This document shows positions 43,787 through 50,642 of a DNA stretch of 64,000 bases, in pieces. The position numbers were made by a program, and so were the translations under genes. This DNA is from Culturomica massiliensis. Its GTDB lineage: Bacteria; Bacteroidota; Bacteroidia; Bacteroidales; Marinifilaceae. The stretch's first letter is position 1. Each line of letters opens with the position of its first letter. The notes under the pieces were generated by a model, which saw only the letters and a list, made by a program, of their open reading frames with translations, searched no databases and was not told where the DNA came from. Where the stretch lies: NCBI RefSeq assembly GCF_900091655.1, contig NZ_LT594621.1:1736001-1800000 (forward strand). Reading direction: 5' to 3'.

Positions 43787-43880
43787 CTGGTAAAGCCTTT
43801 ACGGAGAGTACGTGAATGCACGCTATGCGTAAGCATAGCATAAGCATCACGCAATCGTCTCCGTAGTTTCAATTTACCAG
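43787..43880. repeat. 94-nt nested hairpin between RibD-like gene and integrase
   Basis: Four concentric stems: CTGGTAAA/TTTACCAG (43787-43794, 43873-43880), ACGGAGA/TCTCCGT (43801-43807, 43858-43864), CGTGAaTGC/GCATCACG (43811-43819, 43844-43851), GCTATGC/GCATAGC (43822-43828, 43833-43839) with a GTAA loop. It may be a recombination site, a single-strand structure or a transcript leader. Confidence 0.6.
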
Positions 43881-43946
43881 ATTTATAAAGTAAAGCCCTA
43901 AAATGAAAATAAGAGCTAAACAAGTGTAAATAAAACCGCTTATTTA

Positions 43947-43999
43947 CAGTTGATTATAGAGTACTTGATGTTTTCAGTTGTTTTCTTTCTTTTCAGTTG
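43947..43999 (+). repeat. Three CAGTTG direct repeats upstream of the integrase
   Basis: TTTACAGTTGATT, TTTTCAGTTGTTT and TTTTCAGTTGATT, with CAGTTG starting at 43947, 43975 and 43994. Direct repeats at one element end next to the integrase gene resemble arm-type binding sites of tyrosine integrases. Confidence 0.5.
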
Positions 44000-44060
44000 A
44001 TTGGTTCTTTTTCGGTGCAATTTTGTTTCTTGTTTGTTTCTCAATATCGACCTTTATTCA

Positions 44061-44068
44061 TATCTTTG
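44061..44068 (+). promoter_or_regulatory. -7 box of the integrase gene
   Basis: TATCTTTG is an exact TAnnTTTG match, 31 nt before the chosen integrase start. Confidence 0.6.
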
Positions 44069-44098
44069 CAACAGAAACAAAATTATGAAGGGATCGAT

Positions 44099-45232
44099 AT
44101 GCCACGAGTAAAGAAGCCTACAAAAGTAAAAGAGCCTGTCCGCCTTCGGACAAAGAAGCTGGCAGATGGAAGCCAAAGTCTGTATCTTGATATATACCGT
44201 TTCGGAAAACGAACATACGAATATCTCAAGTTGTATCTCATTCCGGAAACGGACAACAATGCCCGTCGGCAGAATCAGGCGACCATGAATGCCGCCAATG
44301 CCATCAAGTCCAAACGTATTATCGAGTTGACCAACGGCGAGGCCGGTATAGAAACCAAAGAGAGAGTTTACCTGCTTGACTGGATGAACACCTACAAGGA
44401 GAACCAGGCCAAGCGTGGCAAAAAGGACGGTTATCAGATTGACATCACTATACGCATCTTGAAGGATTATGCGGGAGAACGTATGTTGATGGATCAAATA
44501 GACAAGACATTCTGCCAGAATTATCTTGACTACCTTCAGTCCGAATACCGTTCCAGAGGTAAACGAGTGTCGAATTACACACTGCATACTTATTACCGGG
44601 TATTGAACGGAGCCTTGAATGCGGCTGTCAGGGCCGAGATCATCAAGTCCAATCCTTTCACGAAAATCAGCAAGTCGGAAAAGATCCGTCTGCCTGAAAG
44701 CAAACGGTCATACATGACCATTGAAGAGGTGCGTGCATTGATCGCAACCCCGATGAAAAATGAATCCGTGAAAGGTGCCTATCTGTTCTCTTGTTTCTGC
44801 GGTCTGCGAATCAGTGATATAATCAAGTTGCAATGGAAAGATGTATTCGTTGACCGTGGACAATACCGTCTGTCGGTTTCCATGCAGAAAACCAAAGAAC
44901 CGATTTATCTCCCGCTTTCCCCGGAAGCGTTGAAGTGGATGCCTGCGCGTGGAGACAAAACTCCTGATGACCATGTGTTTGACCTGCCGTCCCCAGCAAT
45001 GGTCAATATTCTTATCAAACCATGGGCAAAAGCGGCGGGAATAAACAAGCGTTTTACATTCCATACGGCGCGGCACACGTTCGCGACGATGATGCTGACA
45101 CTCGGAGCAGACTTATATACGACATCCAAGCTGCTCGGCCATGCTGACGTGAAAATGACACAGGTGTACGCCAAAATCATCAACCAGAAAAAGGATGATG
45201 CGGTCAACCTGGTCAACGGATTGTTTGAGTGA
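44099..45232 (+). CDS. int: Tyrosine recombinase (integrase)
   Basis: 377 residues from ATG 44099. The N-terminal arm-binding domain (VRLRTKKLADGSQSLYLDIY) is of the Bacteroidetes integrase type. A SAM-like core-binding domain follows (about 95-190). Catalytic residues: Arg in CGLRISD (about 237), His-x-x-Arg in HTARHTF (about 325), His in LLGHADV and Tyr in MTQVYAK (about 355). Promotes integration and excision. Neighbouring genes suggest it belongs to element 2, but element 1 has no other candidate. Confidence 0.92.
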   Translation: MPRVKKPTKVKEPVRLRTKKLADGSQSLYLDIYRFGKRTYEYLKLYLIPETDNNARRQNQATMNAANAIKSKRIIELTNGEAGIETKERVYLLDWMNTYKENQAKRGKKDGYQIDITIRILKDYAGERMLMDQIDKTFCQNYLDYLQSEYRSRGKRVSNYTLHTYYRVLNGALNAAVRAEIIKSNPFTKISKSEKIRLPESKRSYMTIEEVRALIATPMKNESVKGAYLFSCFCGLRISDIIKLQWKDVFVDRGQYRLSVSMQKTKEPIYLPLSPEALKWMPARGDKTPDDHVFDLPSPAMVNILIKPWAKAAGINKRFTFHTARHTFATMMLTLGADLYTTSKLLGHADVKMTQVYAKIINQKKDDAVNLVNGLFE

Positions 45233-45437
45233 CCAATGATATACCATATCATGTCAAATTTACAAGTAGATATTTTAAGGGCGTCATCGATTGCAGATAC
45301 AATCGAAAAACGATACCTTTATGATGATATATTATTATAAACCAATAAAATGTAAATCGACATGACAAGAGCTGACAAAGGCCTTCTCTCTTTTTGAGGG
45401 GAGCAAACACCCGCATCACATTGAATCGGCACAGGAC

Positions 45438-46130
45438 GTGGCGGAAGAACTTTTCGCCCTGCTTACCGAAGCAAAAACAGTTTATCTCCAGGAGGTCAAA
45501 ATCCACGGCAAACAGTATCGCCGTTATGTGGAGGATTTTGTGAACAGTCACCGGTATATTGACTGCGATAACGCGGTCTGCCGGAACTGCCACGAAATGA
45601 ACATCCACATCGTCAAGGGACTGCTGACCGACTGCCCCTACCTTATCCAACCGCTTTTTTCCGCCCCGAGCCTCTCTTTCGAGGAGTGCATAGAACTAAA
45701 GCGGAAGTATGACACATCGGAACTGGCATCTTCCGATTGTAATCCGGCAAAGTTTTCATTTCTTTCTTTTGACTGCAGTCTTTCGTGCAAACAACTGGCC
45801 GGTATCGTTTCTTGCGCCAATACTTATCATCTGTTCTGTTCTCCCGTAACTATTGACGACATGGAATCTCTCTTCTCCTGCAAGATAGGTTTCTGTCTTC
45901 GGGTGAACAGCGTGCGCCGTGTGGCTATCCTGTTCGATGCCCTTCTTGAGAATTCATTCATTCAGCCTTACTGGCAATCAGTCCTCGAAAGAGGGCGTTT
46001 CCTGCAATCCAAGGACGGCTCGCACTTCATATCCGCAACGAGCATATCCACCACGCTTTCGTTGGTCAGGAACAAAATGACTTCAACCGCTTACAATATC
46101 AGAAAGTTTGTAAGCCAACTGAAGGAATGA
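45438..46130 (+). CDS. Hypothetical protein downstream of the integrase
   Basis: 230 residues from a GTG at 45438. In-frame coding-like sequence continues upstream for about 24 codons without a good start (no ATG), so the start is uncertain and the gene may have lost its 5' end. Several Cys (CDNAVCRNC near residue 43) and no recognised domain. It stands between integrase and excisionase-like gene. Confidence 0.5.
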   Translation: MAEELFALLTEAKTVYLQEVKIHGKQYRRYVEDFVNSHRYIDCDNAVCRNCHEMNIHIVKGLLTDCPYLIQPLFSAPSLSFEECIELKRKYDTSELASSDCNPAKFSFLSFDCSLSCKQLAGIVSCANTYHLFCSPVTIDDMESLFSCKIGFCLRVNSVRRVAILFDALLENSFIQPYWQSVLERGRFLQSKDGSHFISATSISTTLSLVRNKMTSTAYNIRKFVSQLKE

Positions 46131-46168
46131 AAGGAAGTGCTAAGAAGTCAACCATGTGAAAAGCAAAA

Positions 46169-46244
46169 GTATGATAACTGATATGATACCAAACCGGTAT
46201 CATACTGTCATCCAATGCTTTTAGATATTCACACTCTACCTTTG
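46169..46244 (+). promoter_or_regulatory. Operator-like dyad and -7 box before the HTH gene
   Basis: TATGATACC (46182-46190) pairs with GGTATCATA (46196-46204); a further AGTATGATA (46169-46177) repeats the half-site directly. TACCTTTG (46237-46244) is a -7 box match. The layout suggests regulation of the excisionase-like gene. Confidence 0.5.
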
Positions 46245-46309
46245 CCTCTGTATACAACGCGTTACAAACAGAGGTGCATCTCTTATTGTCTAATTTAATC
46301 ACGAATAAT

Positions 46310-46705
46310 ATGTCCAACAGATTGACATTCATGGAAAGGTTGAGCGAACGGCTCACGGCCCTTGAAGCGATTATCCGGAAACTGGAGCCGGTCGAGAGCT
46401 TTCTGGAACGGGTGGAATTGCTGGAAAAGAACATTTACGCGACCAAAAAGGTCTTTACTTTTTCGGAAGCCTGCATGTACATCGGGGTATCAGAAAGTAT
46501 GCTGTATAAACTTACGGCCAACAAGGAGATTCCTCACTACAAGCCTCGCGGCAAGATGATCTACTTTGCCAAGGAGGAACTGGACGAATGGCTCCTGCAG
46601 AATCATGAACTTGCCGTCGATGATGCCACGCGGATGGCACACGAGGCGGCAGCAGTACAACCCTTCTTAAACGAGAAACGCCATGGAAAACGAAAGAAGA
46701 ACTGA
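46310..46705 (+). CDS. Excisionase-like helix-turn-helix protein
   Basis: 131 residues from ATG 46310. N-terminal coiled-coil helix (LSERLTALEAIIRKLEPVE), then a MerR/excisionase-type winged helix: FSEACMYIGVSESMLYKL, PHYKPRGKMIYF and EELDEWL. Likely directs integrase toward excision or controls the following genes. The next gene overlaps it by 23 nt. Confidence 0.78.
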   Translation: MSNRLTFMERLSERLTALEAIIRKLEPVESFLERVELLEKNIYATKKVFTFSEACMYIGVSESMLYKLTANKEIPHYKPRGKMIYFAKEELDEWLLQNHELAVDDATRMAHEAAAVQPFLNEKRHGKRKKN

Positions 46706-47783
46706 CCAGAAGACGGGAATGGGATTGGAAGAGACCCGTCTGTCAGATATTCTTTCAGCTTCCCAAATCAAGGCGACGGATACATACGAGACCCCGCCGC
46801 AAATTATCTGGATTGACAATTCGACCATAGCGACTCTCGGCAATTTCAGTGCATCGACCGGCAAGGCAAAATCCAAGAAGACATTCAATGTCTCCGCCCT
46901 TGTCGCCGCTTCCCTGGCAGGAAAGCAGGTGCTGAACTACCGGGCGCATCTGCCGGAAGGCAAACGCCGGATCCTGTATGTCGATACCGAGCAGAGCCGC
47001 TATCATTGTCACACGGTGCTGGAACGTATTCTGCGGTTGGCCGGGCTTCCTACCACAGCAGACAGCGAGAACCTTGATTTCATCTGCCTGCGGGAGTATT
47101 CTCCGACAGTCCGTATAAGTGTGATAGACTATGCCCTGCGTCAGGGTAAAGGTTACGGGCTGGTTATCATTGACGGTATCCGCGATCTTATGCTGGACAT
47201 CAACAGCACCAGCGAATCGGTGGAGGTAATCAACAAAATGATGGAATGGTCCTCTCGTTACGACCTGCATATCCATTGCGTGCTGCACCTGAACAAAGGG
47301 GACAACAATGTACGAGGCCATATCGGTACGGAGATGAGCAACAAGGCGGAAACAGTACTGGTCATCAGCAAATGCAACGAGAATCCGTCTGTCAGTGAAG
47401 TCCATGCCCTGCATATCCGGGAAAAGGAGTTCAAACCCTTCGCGTTCACCGTGGACGACAACGGGCTCCCGGTCATCGCCGAAGGGCACACGTTCGGTGA
47501 CACCCCGAAGCCCAGGCAACGGACAAGCTTTACGGAGCTGAGCATCGAGCAGCACCGGGAAGCCCTTTCCGCTGCCTTTGACGGCAAACCCATCAGGGGC
47601 TTTGAGAATGTACTGCAACGTCTGATCGCCTCTTATGAAAACATAGGCTTCAAACGTGGCCGCAGTGTCATGATAAAACTGCTGCAGTACCTGACGGACA
47701 ACCTGAAACTTGTTGTCAAGCAGGACAAGCTGTTCTACTATGACATGACCCCCGCGGAAGCAAGGCTTTTTGATGAAGAATGA
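46683..47783 (+). CDS. RepA-like AAA ATPase (AAA_25 type)
   Basis: 366 residues. RecA-fold with a Walker A of the form TGKAKSKKT (about 59-67; the usual Gly before GK is not present), LYVDTEQS near residue 101, Walker B GLVIIDGIRDL near 160 and CVLHLNKGDNNVRGHIG near 200. Similar proteins accompany primases in Bacteroides mobilisable elements and act in element replication. The unusual P-loop is also known in this family. Confidence 0.8.
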   Translation: MENERRTDQKTGMGLEETRLSDILSASQIKATDTYETPPQIIWIDNSTIATLGNFSASTGKAKSKKTFNVSALVAASLAGKQVLNYRAHLPEGKRRILYVDTEQSRYHCHTVLERILRLAGLPTTADSENLDFICLREYSPTVRISVIDYALRQGKGYGLVIIDGIRDLMLDINSTSESVEVINKMMEWSSRYDLHIHCVLHLNKGDNNVRGHIGTEMSNKAETVLVISKCNENPSVSEVHALHIREKEFKPFAFTVDDNGLPVIAEGHTFGDTPKPRQRTSFTELSIEQHREALSAAFDGKPIRGFENVLQRLIASYENIGFKRGRSVMIKLLQYLTDNLKLVVKQDKLFYYDMTPAEARLFDEE

Positions 47784-47888
47784 AGCCGGGCGCGGGCATA
47801 TATATTTCAGTTTACTTTAGTATGTATATATATAGGGAATAAAACTAAACTAAACCATTCCCGTGTGAACAAGTGAAAGAAAACAGCC

Positions 47889-48776
47889 ATGACTATAGAA
47901 GAAGCAAAACAGGTACGCATAGTGGACTTTCTGGCGCAGCTCGGCCACCATGCGCAATACATTAAATCGGATCAGTACTGGTATCTCTCGCCGTTAAGGG
48001 ATGAACAGTCGCCGTCGTTCAAGGTCAATGACCGGTTGAACGAATGGTATGATTTTGGGGCGGCCACCGGAGGCGACCTCGTGGAATTGGGTAAATACCT
48101 TTACCAGACTGAAAGTGTAAGCGAGGTACTGGCATACATCGGGCGGCATTCCTGCGATATGCCTTTGCCGAAAGTCCGTTTCCAGGCTCTTCCGCCCCGT
48201 CCCGTGGAATCGGATATGAAAAATCTGATTGTCGTCCCGTTACGGCATCACGCGTTATACTCTTACCTTCAGTCCCGGAAAATAGATGCTGACATAGGAC
48301 GTATGTTCTGCAAGGAAATCCATTATGAATTGCGTGACCGGCATTATTTTGCCCTCGCGTTCGGTAATGTTTCGGGCGGATATGAAATGCGCAACGCCTA
48401 TTATAAAGGATGTATCAAGAACAAGGACATCTCCCTGATCGGACATCAGTGCGGAGAGATACAGGAACGGGTCTGCGTGTTCGAGGGGTTCATGGACTTT
48501 CTGTCTTACCTGACATTGAAGCAGTCATGCAACTGGACCATTTGTATAGACCAGCCTTGCGACTACCTTGTCATGAACTCCGTAAACAACCTGAAAAAGG
48601 CATTGATGTACCTGCAGAGATACCTGCATATACATTGTTATCTCGACAACGACCTTGCCGGGCAAAAGACCGTGGAAACCATAGCCGGACTATACGGCGA
48701 ACGGGTCAGCAACGAAGCTGTCCGATATAGCGAATACAAGGATCTGAATGATTGCTTGCGAGGCAAGAAACGCTGA
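47889..48776 (+). CDS. Toprim DNA primase
   Basis: 295 residues. Primase N-terminal fold (DFLAQLGHHAQYI, SPLRDEQSPSFKV, WYDFGAATGGDLVEL) and Toprim strands (VCVFEGFMDFLSYL, HCYLDNDLAGQKT). Close in layout to TraP of element 1. With the RepA-like ATPase it could let the element replicate as a circle. A strong terminator follows. Confidence 0.85.
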   Translation: MTIEEAKQVRIVDFLAQLGHHAQYIKSDQYWYLSPLRDEQSPSFKVNDRLNEWYDFGAATGGDLVELGKYLYQTESVSEVLAYIGRHSCDMPLPKVRFQALPPRPVESDMKNLIVVPLRHHALYSYLQSRKIDADIGRMFCKEIHYELRDRHYFALAFGNVSGGYEMRNAYYKGCIKNKDISLIGHQCGEIQERVCVFEGFMDFLSYLTLKQSCNWTICIDQPCDYLVMNSVNNLKKALMYLQRYLHIHCYLDNDLAGQKTVETIAGLYGERVSNEAVRYSEYKDLNDCLRGKKR

Positions 48777-48802
48777 CCTAAAAAAAGCGAATCTGCCAAT
48801 GG

Positions 48803-48830
48803 AAGCCCTCCTGAACGGAGGGCTTTTTTT
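48803..48830 (+). terminator. Terminator after primase
   Basis: AAGCCCTCC (48803-48811) and GGAGGGCTT (48817-48825) with a TGAAC loop, followed by Ts. It separates the replication genes from the transfer operon. Confidence 0.9.
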
Positions 48831-48869
48831 ATGCCCTGACTTCTTCATTTTTCCCGTTCATTAAGGCGA

Positions 48870-48904
48870 TATAGTACGATTTTATAGTACGATTTTCAAA
48901 ATCG
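48870..48904. promoter_or_regulatory. Direct repeats and palindrome ahead of the second tra operon
   Basis: TATAGTACGATTTT occurs twice, at 48870-48883 and 48883-48896, one base shared. The second copy runs into the palindrome CGATTTTcAAAATCG (48890-48904). The site lies 118 nt before the first gene of the transfer operon and could be the operator that controls it. Confidence 0.5.
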
Positions 48905-49021
48905 ATATAAATCTTGTAAAGAAAACATCCGTTTAATACACAATTATTTCGTAGTTCGGAATTCTCCTTTTTTATTTGTGAAATCAAACTAATACAAAAT
49001 TCAATATCCATACTAAAAGAT

Positions 49022-49477
49022 ATGAGATCATATTTCATTTTTGCCATTGTTCTGACGGTCGCGTACCTCATTTATTACGCGGTCATCATTATGCAGGATC
49101 TCTATGGAAAAAGGAGAACCGGCAAGACAGAGGAGGAAGTTTTCGACCTCGGCACACTGGAGGACGAAGAGAGTGTTGCCGTGAGCGAGAGTGAAACCGG
49201 GTTCCGTGTCGGCAACGAGCAATACGATACTGAAACAGCATCAGGCGGCGATTCTGCCACCGACCAGAAGCCGGCGGACAAAAAGCCGGAGACAAAGGAG
49301 ACCCCGGAAGAAAGACTGGAGCGTCTCAAAGCCAAGGCGGAGGAAAAGATGGAGGAAACCACGCCCTACCTGTCTGATGGCTTCAGTGCAGATGAAATGT
49401 ACAAGGCGATGCTTTCCAGGGGCAAACTGGAAAATCGTCCGGAGATGGCCTGGAAACCAATTAAAGACAAATTGTAG
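49022..49477 (+). CDS. TraD-like membrane-anchored acidic protein
   Basis: 151 residues. One N-terminal membrane helix (about 3-24) and a long acidic, low-complexity region (LGTLEDEESVAVSESE, DQKPADKKPETKETPEE), then a short helical end. Resembles TraD of element 1 in layout rather than in sequence. First gene of the second transfer operon. Function unknown. Confidence 0.65.
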   Translation: MRSYFIFAIVLTVAYLIYYAVIIMQDLYGKRRTGKTEEEVFDLGTLEDEESVAVSESETGFRVGNEQYDTETASGGDSATDQKPADKKPETKETPEERLERLKAKAEEKMEETTPYLSDGFSADEMYKAMLSRGKLENRPEMAWKPIKDKL

Positions 49478-49478
49478 C

Positions 49479-49802
49479 ATGTCGATTAAGCAAAAGATAG
49501 TATGCCTGTTAATTCTTGTACCCTATGCGGCTTTCGCCAAGAGCGGCAGCGTGAACTACAGCTGGGGAGCGGATGCGCTGGCCACGATGCACGACTTCGT
49601 GGTCACGATGATGCTGTATGTCCTGTATATATGCTACTCCATCGCATCCGTTCTGGTCATCGTGTCCGCCTTCCAGATCTACATCAAGATGAACACTGGA
49701 GAGGACGGCATCGTCAAATCCTTTTTATCGCTGCTTGGCGCGTGCCTGTTCATCATCGGGGCCTCCATCGTGCTTCCGGCATTTTTCGGTTATCGCATAT
49801 AA
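49479..49802 (+). CDS. TraE-like pilin, copy 1
   Basis: 107 residues. ATG at 49479 directly follows the stop of the previous gene. Signal peptide ending AAFAK, then two hydrophobic helices with a polar loop (KMNTGEDGIVK) and GACLFIIGASIVLPAFFG at the end. DUF4134/VirB2-like. Paralogous to the next gene. Confidence 0.78.
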   Translation: MSIKQKIVCLLILVPYAAFAKSGSVNYSWGADALATMHDFVVTMMLYVLYICYSIASVLVIVSAFQIYIKMNTGEDGIVKSFLSLLGACLFIIGASIVLPAFFGYRI

Positions 49803-49851
49803 GGCTGTTTAACAATCCAATACATAAATATTAACTCAAAAACGATCAAGT

Positions 49852-50229
49852 ATGTTTCAGAAAGTAAAACAAATGTGCCGAAAGGCAAAAGGATTCATCC
49901 AAGGTGTTTCCACCAAAGTGAAGATGCTTGCACTCACTTTGTTCTCTGGTACCACGGCAATGGCCCAGAGTACGGCCGGCGACTATTCAGCCGGTACTAC
50001 CGCACTTTCTACCGTGGCGGAGGAAATTGTCAAGTATGTACCAGTCATGGTCAAGCTCTGCTATGCCATCGCCGGTGTAGTCGCCATTATCGGCGCCATC
50101 TCCGTTTACATCGCCATGAACAACGAAGAGCAGGATGTCAAAAAGAAGATCATGATGGTGGTTGGTGCATGTCTTTTCCTGATTGCAGCAGCACAGGCTC
50201 TTCCTTTGTTTTTCGGCATTGACGCATAA
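49852..50229 (+). CDS. TraE-like pilin, copy 2
   Basis: 125 residues. Longer basic N-terminus (FQKVKQMCRKAKGF), signal-like helix ending AMAQS, then the same fold as copy 1: LCYAIAGVVAIIGAISVYIAMN, and GACLFLIAAAQALPLFFG. Two pilin-like proteins in tandem may have different jobs in the pilus or channel. Confidence 0.78.
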   Translation: MFQKVKQMCRKAKGFIQGVSTKVKMLALTLFSGTTAMAQSTAGDYSAGTTALSTVAEEIVKYVPVMVKLCYAIAGVVAIIGAISVYIAMNNEEQDVKKKIMMVVGACLFLIAAAQALPLFFGIDA

Positions 50230-50241
50230 AAGTACCGAGGG

Positions 50242-50538
50242 ATGAAAAGCAAGGAAACACGTTATCCGGACTATCCGCTGTTCAAGGGGCTGCAACGTCC
50301 TCTTGAAGTGATGGGATTGCAGGGCCGTTACATCTATTGGGCGGCAGGAACGGCAGGCGGAGCCATCGCGGGCTTCATAGCCGCTTACTGCCTTGCCGGA
50401 TTCGTGGCCGGGCTGGCCGCGCTGACAGTCATTCTGTCGGTGGGCATCGTGCTAATCATCTTCAAGCAGCGGAAAGGTCTGCACAGCAAGAGAACGGACC
50501 GAGGCGTGTTCGTCTATGCCTACTCGCGTAAGGTCTGA
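50242..50538 (+). CDS. TraF-like protein (VirB3 role)
   Basis: 98 residues. Family signature near the start (YPLFKGLQRPLEVMGLQGRY), then a pair of membrane helices and a short basic end. Located just before TraG as in element 1. Confidence 0.8.
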   Translation: MKSKETRYPDYPLFKGLQRPLEVMGLQGRYIYWAAGTAGGAIAGFIAAYCLAGFVAGLAALTVILSVGIVLIIFKQRKGLHSKRTDRGVFVYAYSRKV

Positions 50539-50587
50539 CAAAATTAAACCATCACAGCAATGTGTGGCTATATTGAATGTTGAACGC

Positions 50588-50618
50588 GGGTAGGTTCGTA
50601 TGAGATACGGGCCTACCC
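50588..50618 (+). other. Hairpin in the traF-traG gap
   Basis: Outer stem GGGTAGG/CCTACCC (50588-50594, 50612-50618), inner stem CGTAT/ATACG with a GAG loop (50597-50609). No T run follows. It lies in the 104-nt space before TraG in an otherwise tight operon; it may stabilise the upstream pilin mRNA or limit TraG expression. Confidence 0.5.
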
Positions 50619-50642
50619 CTATTTAATTGAACGTATATTGAA

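Larger units (their letters stand above)
17494..43880. mobile_element. Element 1: CTnDOT/CTnERL-type conjugative transposon (bounds approximate)
   Basis: Contains small accessory genes, a complete traA-traQ set on the minus strand, an oriT-like gap, mobA-mobB-mobC on the plus strand, and RteC-like and RibD-like genes. The order and families match CTnDOT-type elements of Bacteroides. The left bound is placed after the candidate RNA terminator and the right bound before the integrase region; neither exact end was proved by a direct repeat. No integrase can be given to it with certainty: the only one seen (44099-45232) may belong to element 2. Its tra region looks richer in G+C than the chromosomal part. 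Confidence 0.7.

Noticed and set aside
45361..45437. Extension of the 45438 gene upstream
   Set aside because: The frame stays open to 45363 and looks coding, but no ATG/GTG/TTG start is found there; a 5' truncation is possible but not shown.
48829..49071. Minus-strand open frame of 80 codons before the second transfer operon
   Set aside because: It overlaps the start of the plus-strand TraD-like gene and the repeated operator-like DNA; no recognisable features. A real small gene cannot be excluded fully.
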